From Paracoccaceae bacterium (GTDB lineage Bacteria; Pseudomonadota; Alphaproteobacteria; Rhodobacterales; Rhodobacteraceae), in NCBI GenBank assembly GCA_014323795.1, contig JACONK010000010.1, forward strand, positions 54,472-118,471: a DNA stretch of 64,000 nt, read 5' to 3'. This document shows, piece after piece, positions 1-8,768 of this stretch (the first letter of the stretch is position 1; the number at the start of each line of letters is the position of its first letter). Made by a program: the position numbers and the translations under genes. The notes below the pieces were generated by a model. It did no database searches. It was given only the letters and a program-made list of their open reading frames with translations, and was not told the DNA's origin.

Positions 1-1686
1 GTTCCTGGTCTTCGGCTTGGCAGTTGAGGGATTTCTGAATAGGTCGTTCAAATCAACTCCGCTCTTTTTCAGGTTGATCAGAAGATGTTCCAGCGCGTTT
101 CGAAGACGAGGGGGCAGTTCGCCCTGTCCCTCGCGCACCCACGCAAGACCCTCTTTTGATTTCGGCGACAGCAGCGGGCGCGTTTTGCCTTCAGCGGGAT
201 CTTCCAGGTAGGCCAGAACCGCCACAGCGGCACCGGGTCCGCAGGCAATCATACGGTCTGTCAGAGTGGGAAATCGGGTTTCAGCGTGAGAGGGGGACCG
301 GGGTGAATGCGGCCGGGAAACCCTGGTGTAGGGCTTGGTTGACCGGGATCTGGGAACGTCCGCATTGATCATATCCCGCACCCATCGGCTCCAGTATGGT
401 ATGCTGTTGTGGGGCTTGGAGGCACCCGAAGGCCGATCATACGACGCACGCCTGATTTCATCGCAGTCATAGCCTTCCTGGAAGAGTTTCGGTGCCATCG
501 GGTCATCCTGGTCGAACACATGCGTTCGGTAGCTGTGGCACCCGTCCACCATAATCTTGTTCCCGATCTGCATGATCAGGAGAGAGGTGTTTTGACGCGC
601 CCTCTGAAACCCGAACCTGGTGTCGGCGTTCTTCGCATCCTGCCGCATCAGGTTCTGGCGCGCGAATGCAAACGCCTGGGGCGACAGGGCAACCCAGGCC
701 GCATCAATCTGATCTTCGTCATAAAGTTCCAGCCAGAAATCCCGGCGGGGTTCCCACATATGACTATCCTGGTTCGCGTCCACCACCCCGGTGAAGAAGC
801 GCATATCCTCTCGGGTAAGCCAGCGGTGGATGATGGCCATGTGGCGTTTATCAACCCCGGCCCAGGCCCCGCCGGACCTGATCCGCGGATCCCCGTAAAG
901 CTCGATCAGGGTTTCCACGAGGTGTGTTCTGAGTGCATCCCCCGGATGCGTGTGGAGCCAAGGGTGAATAAGGGCTTCAATCGCCCGGTCAGCCCCGATG
1001 ATTAGGGCATCTTCCTTGCCCCGCAGCCACCTGATGTACCAGTCGATCCGCTCACGTTCTGACAGGTTCGGCCGGATGCGTTCCGTCAGGGACAGATGGG
1101 TATGGTTCATGAACCCGGGCCCATGCGGATTCCGAACCCCGAGGCGGGACAATTCCTTATACGGGTCTGGCATCTGCAGCATCCGGGCGGCAAGCCGACC
1201 TGGACCGTTTATGGAATCCAGGATTTCCGGAACCTCTTTCAGCAGGCTGCGTGCGGCGGCACTCATCTGCGGGGCTGCCTCGTGAAGCGCGGTTGCAAGG
1301 GCGGCGGTGTGGGCCCCGTTCGGGACGTAACTGTCAAGAAATGTCCGCAGAAGGCCGGACAGGAAGGTCGCTGAAGTTGAGGCACTGGCCTCCGCGTAGA
1401 GGAATTCGCGGGTCCGGTCAAGATCAGGGCGATCCCGGCGTTCCTGATCGAACACGGCCGCGGTTGCGGCGACCACGAAGGAGAGGCGGGCGTTGTCCCA
1501 GTCATCCCGTTCCACCCGGTTCTTGAGCTTTTGGGCCAGGGCCTCCCGCTCCTGTGCGGTTCCGGTTACATGGATGTCGGGCCACCGTTGCCGCACCCGG
1601 TCGGCCGATTTGATCAAATCCCCGAGGTTCGGAACCGCAAGGGGCCTGGGTGGCCCGGCTTTTCTGATCGCTTCGGACAATCTCAT
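1..1686 (-). CDS. zorC: ZorC-like EH-signature protein of a Zorya system (3' end outside window)
   Basis: Translating the minus strand from the ATG at 1686 gives 562 codons with no stop before the window edge, so the C-terminus is missing. The ATG overlaps the zorB stop in an ATGA junction, which fixes the start and implies translational coupling. The protein is soluble and rich in charged and Trp/Arg residues. Around residues 310-390 it has the pattern of an EH-signature domain: an FWLELYD segment, then a TSLLIMQIGNKIMVDGCH segment, with Asp where the family often has Glu ahead of the histidine. In known type I Zorya systems ZorC follows ZorAB, binds DNA and works with the helicase-nuclease ZorD, which would lie further left. 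Assignment rests on gene order plus the motif as I recall it; no database comparison was possible. Confidence 0.8.
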   Translation of the reverse strand, partial: MRLSEAIRKAGPPRPLAVPNLGDLIKSADRVRQRWPDIHVTGTAQEREALAQKLKNRVERDDWDNARLSFVVAATAAVFDQERRDRPDLDRTREFLYAEASASTSATFLSGLLRTFLDSYVPNGAHTAALATALHEAAPQMSAAARSLLKEVPEILDSINGPGRLAARMLQMPDPYKELSRLGVRNPHGPGFMNHTHLSLTERIRPNLSERERIDWYIRWLRGKEDALIIGADRAIEALIHPWLHTHPGDALRTHLVETLIELYGDPRIRSGGAWAGVDKRHMAIIHRWLTREDMRFFTGVVDANQDSHMWEPRRDFWLELYDEDQIDAAWVALSPQAFAFARQNLMRQDAKNADTRFGFQRARQNTSLLIMQIGNKIMVDGCHSYRTHVFDQDDPMAPKLFQEGYDCDEIRRASYDRPSGASKPHNSIPYWSRWVRDMINADVPRSRSTKPYTRVSRPHSPRSPSHAETRFPTLTDRMIACGPGAAVAVLAYLEDPAEGKTRPLLSPKSKEGLAWVREGQGELPPRLRNALEHLLINLKKSGVDLNDLFRNPSTAKPKTRN

Positions 1687-2660
1687 TCCGATCCTCCCGC
1701 GGTCCGCAGTGCATCAAGCCTGCGCCCGACTTCCTCCACTTCCTCGACGGTGCTGGGGGCGTACATGATAATCCGAAGATCGATCCGCCGGTTTGCTGCC
1801 TTTCCTTCCGCCGTCTCGTTCGTCTCGATTGGTCGCATCTCCCCGTAACCGGAAACGGACATGACAGGCTGACCCCGCAGGTTCTCGTGTGCCAGTATTG
1901 TCCGATCCTCATCAAGCATCACCAGCAGGGTTGCGTTCGCCCGATCTGTTGAGAGGCGCAGGTTGTTCAGGTCATGCCCGTCGCTGTCCGTGTGACCCTC
2001 GATCTGAACCGCCTCGATCAGGGCGTTGCCACTGTCACAGTCCGACCCCCGTTCTGCCCGCTTTCCAAGGGTGAAGCAGGTCAGGATTTCGTCCAACATA
2101 CGCCCCATCGCCTCCGCGATCTGACGCTGGCGGGGCTCCAGCCGGCTTGAACCGCTCCGGAACAGCCCCTCTCCCTGGAACCGGAGCGCATCCTGTTCCG
2201 GGCTGATCACAACCTGAAGCTCGGGAAACTCGATCAGGAGGCGATCACGAAGATCAACAAGGATCTCCCTGCGCTGGTCAATCGCCTGGGACAGGTAGGC
2301 TTCAAGCGGGTTGATCACCTGGAGCTGCGCAATTTCTTCGCGCAGGCGTTCAATCTCGGCGGTCAGCTGATCGATCCGTGCACGAAGCAGGACGTTTTCT
2401 TCTTCCAGTGTGGATAGCCGGCCCCTCAACGCCTTGTTCTTATCGCGTAGCCGGGCTAATTCCATCCAAAGGTCGTCGCGCTCCTGCCGGATGCTCTCAT
2501 ATGCGGACAGGGGAACTGTTTCGTCATCGCTGAGTAGCGTCGCGAAGAAGGCGAGCAGGATCATTATGATAAGCAGGAAGCTGATGGTCATGTCCGTCAT
2601 CGTGACGAACACAGACTCCTCCTCTTCCGCCCGCGCCCGATTACGTTCCAGACGCCGCAT
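1683..2660 (-). CDS. zorB: ZorB, MotB/OmpA-like subunit of Zorya anti-phage motor
   Basis: This 325-residue protein has the ZorB/MotB plan. A short basic N-terminus leads into a single membrane helix at about 20-42 that carries an Asp at residue 23, the place of the ion-binding Asp of MotB. A strong coiled coil follows at about 53-118, then an OmpA-like peptidoglycan-binding domain from about 160 with GHTDSDG, a LRLSTDRA helix and a GYGEMRP...NRRIDLRI ending. In the established Zorya model, ZorA5ZorB2 forms an inner-membrane proton-driven motor anchored to the cell wall that senses phage entry. The start lies 2 bp after the zorA stop and the end overlaps zorC by 4 bp, so the three genes form one operon. 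A housekeeping flagellar MotB is unlikely because of the coiled coil and the ZorC neighbour. Confidence 0.9.
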   Translation of the reverse strand: MRRLERNRARAEEEESVFVTMTDMTISFLLIIMILLAFFATLLSDDETVPLSAYESIRQERDDLWMELARLRDKNKALRGRLSTLEEENVLLRARIDQLTAEIERLREEIAQLQVINPLEAYLSQAIDQRREILVDLRDRLLIEFPELQVVISPEQDALRFQGEGLFRSGSSRLEPRQRQIAEAMGRMLDEILTCFTLGKRAERGSDCDSGNALIEAVQIEGHTDSDGHDLNNLRLSTDRANATLLVMLDEDRTILAHENLRGQPVMSVSGYGEMRPIETNETAEGKAANRRIDLRIIMYAPSTVEEVEEVGRRLDALRTAGGSE

Positions 2661-2662
2661 GC

Positions 2663-4729
2663 TCAGTGCCTCTGTTCAGGGAGGAACTTTTCCGCCTGGT
2701 CAACGATTTCCCGCATCGTGTCCAGTGCGGGGGTTAGCTCACTGTTCATCTTCTTAACATGTTCGTCAAAGGTATCGAGATTAGTCCGAACATTGGTGGC
2801 GAACTTATTGAATGCGTCACCGAGCTTGTCGTCCATATCGTCTATCTGTTTCCGCTGCCGCTCGATATGGTCCAGTGCTTCTCTCATCTTCGTCAGGGAC
2901 GTTTCGATCAGCTCCCGTTCCGCCCCCAGGGTTGCCGTCGCCGTTTCCAGAACCCGCGCCGCGTTCGCCGCCGTTTCCCTGGAGGATTTGACAACGGTTT
3001 CGGCTGCCTCGGCCGTGCTTTTGGCGAGCCCGGTTATGGCGACCTCTATCCGCTCCACGCTGGTTTGAACCGGCCCGGTCGCCACCTGCAGATTCCGTGA
3101 AGCATTTATCAGGATTTCAGCCGCAGACCGGGTTGTATCACCCCCGGATTTGATGTGCCCGGCCGCGGTTGATATCTCATCGCTTCCGTCCTTCAGTCGG
3201 TGTGCTATCTTGTCGAATTGTTCCACAACCTCGCTGATCGGGTCCACAAGGTTTGCATGGATTTTCTCCCGGAACGCCCCGGACGCGGACAGGAGATCCT
3301 GCCCGCTGCGGGTGATTGCGTCTGCCATGCCGCGCCCCGCCTCTGAGATCGTTCCCTCTGCCTCGATGCTGACCGCCTGCATCCGGGAACGGACCGCATC
3401 GGACCCGCTGGCAGCCGCCGCATCCAGCTCTTCGCGGAAAGAACCCGCGGAAGCGCGCATATCCGCTGCCGCCGCCTTGCTCGCGTTTGCCCCTTCGGCC
3501 GTGCTGCGCCGGATGCCTTCCAGCGTTTCGTTCATGACTCCCAGCAGCTTTTCCGCCCCCGCATTCAGGGTACCATCCGTCTGCTCCGCCGCTCTCGCAA
3601 GACGAAGGGACAGATCCTCGGCGGCCTGGGCGAGTTTGCCAACAGACGCCTCCATCTCCTGACCCATCTGCCCCGTGCTCTGATCCATTCGGTCGGACAG
3701 GTTTGCAATTTTATCCCCGGCCGCGGACAGTTGCGCACTGGCATCGGAAAGTGCCCGGCCCACATCCTCGGAGAAACGGGATGAGAGGTCGGTTACCATC
3801 TGTCCCACCCCGTCTGTCCCCGCTTTTCCGACCTTGTTGAGAAGCGGGGCCATGGCGGTGCTGATTGCGCCAGAGATGACTTGGGGAACCTCCTCCCGAA
3901 GGGGGCGGGACAGTTCCGCCACCATCTCTGTGCCGATCTTCTGGAAATCGTCCTTCTGGCTGCGGGCAATCCTGAGCTGCTCCATCGCGGCCTCCTCCAG
4001 GCTGATAAAACTCAGCCTTTCCTCAAGGGTCGCGCAGAGTGTGTGGAGCCGTTTTTCCACTTTCCCTGCGTAATAGCGCAGCCAGATCGTGAACAGGATA
4101 GACGCACCTAATCCGGTCAGGGACATGATAAATTTCGCAGAGGCCGCGCCAAGCAGTCCTTCGAGAGAGGCGCGCATGGCCTCCGGCGAGGCATCGCTTA
4201 ACCCGGTGATCTGCCGGAGCGCGGCGATCAGACCAAGAAAGGTCAGGAACAGCCCCACCGTGACGAACAGCCCCGGCATATAGCGGGAAAATCCTGGCCC
4301 GTAATGCAGATCATCCAGGTTGAAGAAGCCGGAGGGGCGTACGCTGTTGCGCAGGATTGGCTTTGCTTCTGATTTATCCTCGATGAGGGTTGCGTAGAAC
4401 TCGGTCCAGGCGTCTGCAAGCCGAGAACGGGGGGCGAAGGTGAACGGCAATGCGAATATACGCCTTCCGGTCCTGATGTTCTGGCTGATCCGGTTTACCT
4501 GTTTGGCGAATGCTTCCTTATCCTTGGCGGTCCGGACCTGGTTCTCGAGCCATTTCAAGGCTTTGATCTTGCCACGCGCACTGAACCACACCAGTGCCCA
4601 GGATACGAGCAGAAAAATGAGAATGCCGATGGAGACCAGGCCCGGCGCATAGTCCTCTGTCAGGACTGAAGAACCCCGGAAAATTCCTGCGGTCATATCC
4701 TCCCCGAGGGACCGCAATAAATCCAACAT
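2663..4729 (-). CDS. zorA: ZorA, MotA-like subunit with long coiled-coil tail
   Basis: I chose the ATG at 4729 because AGGAAAG lies 7 bases upstream; an in-frame ATG at 4798 would add 23 unlikely residues. The product is 688 residues. Membrane helices are visible at about 28-50, 150-172 and 197-220, the last two forming the MotA/ExbB-like channel module. From about residue 240 to the end there is a very long, Ala/Glu-rich helical region full of heptad-like repeats, typical of the cytoplasmic tail of ZorA. In the published mechanism this tail carries the phage-entry signal from the membrane motor to ZorC/ZorD. The length fits type I ZorA proteins (roughly 700 residues) better than flagellar MotA (about 290). 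It is the first gene of the zorABC operon. Confidence 0.9.
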   Translation of the reverse strand: MLDLLRSLGEDMTAGIFRGSSVLTEDYAPGLVSIGILIFLLVSWALVWFSARGKIKALKWLENQVRTAKDKEAFAKQVNRISQNIRTGRRIFALPFTFAPRSRLADAWTEFYATLIEDKSEAKPILRNSVRPSGFFNLDDLHYGPGFSRYMPGLFVTVGLFLTFLGLIAALRQITGLSDASPEAMRASLEGLLGAASAKFIMSLTGLGASILFTIWLRYYAGKVEKRLHTLCATLEERLSFISLEEAAMEQLRIARSQKDDFQKIGTEMVAELSRPLREEVPQVISGAISTAMAPLLNKVGKAGTDGVGQMVTDLSSRFSEDVGRALSDASAQLSAAGDKIANLSDRMDQSTGQMGQEMEASVGKLAQAAEDLSLRLARAAEQTDGTLNAGAEKLLGVMNETLEGIRRSTAEGANASKAAAADMRASAGSFREELDAAAASGSDAVRSRMQAVSIEAEGTISEAGRGMADAITRSGQDLLSASGAFREKIHANLVDPISEVVEQFDKIAHRLKDGSDEISTAAGHIKSGGDTTRSAAEILINASRNLQVATGPVQTSVERIEVAITGLAKSTAEAAETVVKSSRETAANAARVLETATATLGAERELIETSLTKMREALDHIERQRKQIDDMDDKLGDAFNKFATNVRTNLDTFDEHVKKMNSELTPALDTMREIVDQAEKFLPEQRH

Positions 4730-5457
4730 TGTCTTCTTTCCTGTGCGCCATTTTAATCGGCCAACCAGTAGCCCGGCAGCCGGACCATTGGCAAGCACCG
4801 GAGATTCGGCACAACCCGGGCCCAGGCATGAAAGAGGATTACAAACCCCTGCGGAATTCGGGCAATTCGTTAATCCACAAAGTTCTTTGCTCAGGGCTAT
4901 GGAACATTCTTATCCCGCCTTCACCGATTCCGTAACATATCTGCTCCCGGCGAAAACAACGCATGACGGCAATTACCATTCCCCTAAACACTTTTTCGAT
5001 CTTCGTGTGCAGATGACCTTCGCAGCTCCGATGATGTATCCGGACGTTAATCTTTTATCAGTCCGTCTGTTACCAATGTGGCGGGGAGAATTCGAACACG
5101 CCATGCCGCGCCTGGCCAGACGACAAAAAGGGCACATACCGGGCGTAATCATGCCGTTCTGCGCACCCGGAGTCTTAAAATCTGCGGAACACTGCTGCCG
5201 GATTTTTGGGGGAGGGGCGGAGGAGTGCGAGCGATTTTCGCGGATGGATGAGTGACATTTTCACCCGGCCTTTGGGGGATGATCGGGCGGGCAGTGCAAA
5301 CCGGGATGCGTTCTTCGCCGGTTATCGAGCGAAGTCCGGGCCCCGACGCGGCGGCAAGATGAGGGCGAGGGGTTTCGGGTGCCGCCCCCCGTGCCATGAT
5401 CCGTGCGAACAGGGGTATGCGCCGATAAGGACTGGCGGGGCGCATCCGGCCAGACCA
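4730..5457. other. AT-richer spacer between zorA and dld, no gene recognised
   Basis: About 730 bases lie between the 5' end of zorA and the 3' end of dld. By my count bases 4861-5100 hold 114 G+C of 240 (48%), clearly lower than the flanking genes. Open frames exist on both strands but none shows a convincing Shine-Dalgarno site, codon bias or family resemblance. The part next to 4730 must carry the zorA promoter, but I cannot point to a clear -35/-10 pair. The composition shift could mark the border of the imported Zorya segment. Confidence 0.5.
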
Positions 5458-7146
5458 TCAGGCATAGTACTTGTTTTTTGACATCTTGCCGATGCCGGGG
5501 TTCAGGCTGTTGGTCGGGTCGCAGTCCCGATAGAACGCCGCTTGGCCTTCACCTGCCGCGTATAGGTGGCCCACGTTGTGTTCGGCCGGGTATTTCGCCC
5601 CGCGCTGATCCAGCAGTTCGAGCATCCGGTCCTTGATAACCTTCGGATCATGCCCGACCTTCACCACATAGTCCTGGTGCAGCACGTGGCAGAAAAAATG
5701 CCCGTAGTAGAGTTTGCAGCTGATGGCCCTGTCGATCTCCGGCGGCAGCACCTCGAACCAGTCGGCATCGTTGCGGCGCAGCGCGATGTCAAGCGCGAGG
5801 ATCTCCGCCACCTTGCCCGGGTTCACGTGCATGAACCGCACAGCCGCACCGGCAGCGGCGAAACGGTGGAGCCCGGCGATCCTGCCCTCTCGCGGGGTGC
5901 AGGCGAACCAGTCTGCAGTCTGGCCGTCGAAGGCCCGGCTCAGGTAGTTTTGCGCCTCATCCACCCCGTCGTCGTGCATCTTGAGGATCAGATGGTGCTC
6001 AAACCGGCTGCGGAAATCTTCCATCCGCTTTGGCAGGGGGTTGGGCCAAAGATACGACAGCCCTTGCAGGATCCGGTCGGTCAGGTGCTTCGGTATCAAT
6101 GGCAGCTTGTTGAGGCGGGCGTCAAGCCAGCCTTTCATCGCAAAGAACACAGGCAGGCGGTTGGTGCCCATTTTATCTATCATAACCAGCGTGTCTTTGC
6201 CGTAACGCTTTGAAATATCATAACATTCTGAATGCATGTATTCACCTGACACGGGCAGGGATTTAAAGTTTTGCAAAATATCGCGGCGTAACCGGGTCAG
6301 CACGAGCGTGTCGTTGGTTGCAATATAGAAAACCTGCTCCCGTTCGTTTTTGGGGTAGGTGTCAAGACGGACGGCAAAGATCGCCAGCTTGCCCGCACAG
6401 CCTGCCGCCTCGTAAAGTCGTCGCGTGTCAGCGTTGAAGCGGGCCGGGGTCGGCTCATCCACCTGGCGCACACGGGTACGATATTCGGTATCGGATGCCT
6501 TGGCGTTCGTCTCTTCCACATTGGCGTCCGTGTAGTCGCCCGCCTGCAATCGGGTCAGAACGGTCTCCGGGTCGTCACCCAGGGCGATGCCGAGGTGGTT
6601 GACCAGCTCCGGCTGCCCGTCCGCGCCGATACGCGCATGCAGCGAAAGCTCCGTATAGGACGGTCCGCGCTCGATTAGGGCCCCGCCGGAGTTGTTGCAC
6701 ACCCCGCCGATGATCGAGGCTCCGATGCAGGATGACCCGATTACCGAATGCGGCTGTCGCCCGAGCGGATCAAGCAGTTTTTCCAGTGCGAAGAGCGTGG
6801 AACCCGGGAATCCGACGATTTGCCTGCCACCGGCGAGCACATGGATGTCTGCCATCCGGCAGGTGGACAGGATAACCACGTCGCGGTCGTATGTACCGTT
6901 GGGGGTTGATCCTTCCGTCAGACCAGTGTTCGCCGCCTGCATAATCACAATTGTATCCGCCGCCACGCAGGCTTTTAGGACACGCCACTGTTCTACCAGG
7001 GATCCGGGGCGCACAACGGCCACGGCCTCCCCTTCGCCAGAACGGAAGCCCTTGCGGAACCGTTCTATCGAGCGGGGGTTGGTTATCACGTAGCGGCGAC
7101 CAACGATTTGGCGCAGGCTATCTATCAAAGGGGTTTTCGGCATCAC
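5458..7146 (-). CDS. dld: Quinone-dependent D-lactate dehydrogenase
   Basis: This is a 562-residue FAD flavoprotein close in length to E. coli Dld (571). It oxidises D-lactate to pyruvate and passes electrons to the membrane quinone pool from the cytoplasmic face. The N-terminal half is a PCMH-type FAD domain: a VAVVRPGSLVEQW segment at about 43-55, MQAANTGLTEGSTPNG at about 69-84 and a GSSCIGASIIGGVCNNSGG loop near 138-156. The C-terminal half has the Dld-type membrane-binding region with many basic and aromatic residues, ending NSLNPGIGKMSKNKYY. Its start overlaps the lldD stop by 4 bases, so the two lactate dehydrogenases form one operon handling both isomers. Confidence 0.93.
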   Translation of the reverse strand: MMPKTPLIDSLRQIVGRRYVITNPRSIERFRKGFRSGEGEAVAVVRPGSLVEQWRVLKACVAADTIVIMQAANTGLTEGSTPNGTYDRDVVILSTCRMADIHVLAGGRQIVGFPGSTLFALEKLLDPLGRQPHSVIGSSCIGASIIGGVCNNSGGALIERGPSYTELSLHARIGADGQPELVNHLGIALGDDPETVLTRLQAGDYTDANVEETNAKASDTEYRTRVRQVDEPTPARFNADTRRLYEAAGCAGKLAIFAVRLDTYPKNEREQVFYIATNDTLVLTRLRRDILQNFKSLPVSGEYMHSECYDISKRYGKDTLVMIDKMGTNRLPVFFAMKGWLDARLNKLPLIPKHLTDRILQGLSYLWPNPLPKRMEDFRSRFEHHLILKMHDDGVDEAQNYLSRAFDGQTADWFACTPREGRIAGLHRFAAAGAAVRFMHVNPGKVAEILALDIALRRNDADWFEVLPPEIDRAISCKLYYGHFFCHVLHQDYVVKVGHDPKVIKDRMLELLDQRGAKYPAEHNVGHLYAAGEGQAAFYRDCDPTNSLNPGIGKMSKNKYYA

Positions 7147-8306
7147 CGCCAGCGTAGATTGTCCTGGCTTAGCTGGTCAAGGCCGTTGATGCCCATCAGC
7201 TTCATGTCGCGTTCGATTTCCAGTCGCATGTTGCCGAGTGCCCGTTCTACCCCGGCCTGCCCCGCGGCCGCAAGTGCATAGAGGTATAGCCGACCACCCG
7301 AACACGCCTTTGCGCCGACGCTTAGTGCCTTCAGCACATGAGTGCCGCGCCGGATGCCGCCTTCGCAGATCACGTCGATCCTGTCGCCCACCGCGTCACA
7401 GATCTCAGCCAACTGATCGAAGGGTGCCCGCGCCCCGTCGAGCTGTCGCCCGCCGTGGTTTGACACCATGATGCCGGTACAGCCGATATCGACGGCGCGC
7501 TTGGCGTCATCCGGGCTCATGATACCCTTGAGCGCAAACTGCCCGTCCCATTTTCTGCAGAGCTCTTCCGCGTCTTTCCAGTTCATATTCTGGTCGAGCA
7601 TGGTGGAGAAATATTCCCCAACGCTGACGGCGAGGTTGGTGCCCGCGCTGATATGACCGCTGAGGTGCGGCATATCGAATTTCTCTTTAGTCAGGAAATT
7701 CCAGGTCCACATCGGGTGAAGCGCGAAGCTGAGGAGCACCCCGGGCGTGAGTTTCGGCGGAGAGGTGAAGCCGGTGCGCAGGTCACGTTCCCGATTGCCG
7801 CCGGTAATCGTATCCACGGTCAGTGCCATGACCTGGAAGTTCGCCGCACGGGCGCGTTCCAGCAGCGCGTCGTTCAGCCCGCGGTCCTTGTGGAAATAGA
7901 ATTGGAACATCTTTGGGCCCGGGGCGAGCTTTTCAATCTCCTCTACCGTCACGGTCGCGAGTGAGGACACCCCGAACATCGTGCCGTATTTCGTTGCTGC
8001 CTTTCCCACGGCCCGTTCACCTTCGTGGTGGAAAAGCCGCTGCAGGGCGGTGGGGGCGCAATAGATCGGCATGTCAAGATTCTGGCCCATGAGCTCCACG
8101 CTCATATCCACTTCCGCCACGCCGCCGAGCACGTTGGGGACGAGGTCTACGTCATCGAAAGCTGTGGTATTGCGGCGGTATGTGATCTCATCGTCTGCGG
8201 CACCGTCAATGTAGTGGAAGATCGGCCCGGGCAGGCGGCGTTTTGCCAGATCGCGGAAATCCCTGAAGTTGTGGCAGGCGTTCAGTCCCAAGGTTCGCTC
8301 CGTCAT
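7143..8306 (-). CDS. lldD: FMN-dependent L-lactate dehydrogenase
   Basis: The ATG at 8306 gives 387 residues, the normal LldD length. An open frame continues upstream to 8504 but that extension encodes a low-complexity Arg/Ala stretch from a DNA repeat and is not family-like. The protein is a TIM-barrel alpha-hydroxy-acid oxidase: LNACHNFRDF near the start, an FMN-contacting PTALQRL segment, and the catalytic-base motif SNHGGRQLDG with His at about residue 284, followed by the phosphate-binding GGIRRGTHVLKAL. It oxidises L-lactate to pyruvate at the membrane. It precedes dld with an ATGA overlap. Glycolate oxidase or mandelate dehydrogenase are related alternatives, but pairing with dld favours lactate. 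Confidence 0.9.
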   Translation of the reverse strand: MTERTLGLNACHNFRDFRDLAKRRLPGPIFHYIDGAADDEITYRRNTTAFDDVDLVPNVLGGVAEVDMSVELMGQNLDMPIYCAPTALQRLFHHEGERAVGKAATKYGTMFGVSSLATVTVEEIEKLAPGPKMFQFYFHKDRGLNDALLERARAANFQVMALTVDTITGGNRERDLRTGFTSPPKLTPGVLLSFALHPMWTWNFLTKEKFDMPHLSGHISAGTNLAVSVGEYFSTMLDQNMNWKDAEELCRKWDGQFALKGIMSPDDAKRAVDIGCTGIMVSNHGGRQLDGARAPFDQLAEICDAVGDRIDVICEGGIRRGTHVLKALSVGAKACSGGRLYLYALAAAGQAGVERALGNMRLEIERDMKLMGINGLDQLSQDNLRWR

Positions 8307-8768
8307 TTTTCTGTTTGAACGGCCCTTGCGGGCTGAGGCTGGCGGAGTCAAGCCGGGGTTGTGGCGCAGATGGTTTGCGGAGGGGTGATGTGCATGAAGA
8401 TATGCCCTGCGGATGTCGGCCCGGGCACGGCTTGCCCGGGCACGGCTTGCCCGGGCACGGCTTGATCGTGCGTTGCAAACGCCACACTTGCCCGGATTTC
8501 TCAATGCCCGGCAGGCGGAGTGCGATGCCGGTTCAATAGATGATCGGAGATCGGGTAAAGTTGCTCCGTATGGATGCTGTAGCCGTCAGCGCAGGTACCG
8601 AAAGCGACCCCCGCAGGCCACGACAGGCTTTCGCCAGTGCCAGATTGCGTCACATCCGCCCGGCCCGCCAGGATTTGGGGTCTGTGACCATGACATATCG
8701 ATGTCCATACCCGGTATCGGGGTACCCTGCATGTGCCAGGCGCCTTGTCGGGAAAGGGCATGATCGGG
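8307..8768. other. Spacer upstream of lldD with a triple repeat, no gene recognised
   Basis: This stretch of about 460 bases separates lldD from the end of the MFS transporter gene. It should contain the lldD-dld promoter. The only clear structure is the 15-bp tandem repeat listed separately. No open frame here looks coding. Confidence 0.5.
8420..8464. repeat. Three perfect tandem copies of a 15-bp unit
   Basis: Three identical head-to-tail copies of CCCGGGCACGGCTTG lie at 8420-8434, 8435-8449 and 8450-8464. At each unit start a GCCCGGGC palindrome forms across the junction. The array is 114 bp upstream of the lldD ATG. It could be replication slippage or a set of in-phase binding sites; the 15-bp period is not a whole helical turn. 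Confidence 0.9.

Noticed and set aside
1683..4729. Reading the MotA/MotB-like pair as a flagellar stator or TolQR/ExbBD system
   Set aside because: The long tail of ZorA, the coiled coil in ZorB and the EH-signature neighbour fit Zorya, and no flagellar gene is near.
5077..5100. Minus-strand sequence resembling the 3' end of a tRNA (T-loop GTTCGAAT then TCTCCCCGCCA), a possible integration site
   Set aside because: The part after the T-loop is about 5 bases too short for a T-stem plus acceptor stem, the flanking bases do not pair, and no tRNA body lies upstream. Probably chance.
4743..5255. Plus-strand open frame of 170 codons in the zorA-dld spacer
   Set aside because: Crosses the zorA promoter region, no Shine-Dalgarno site, low-complexity composition and no family resemblance.
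8420..8464. Short direct repeats considered as a CRISPR array
   Set aside because: Units are contiguous with no spacers and only 15 bp long.
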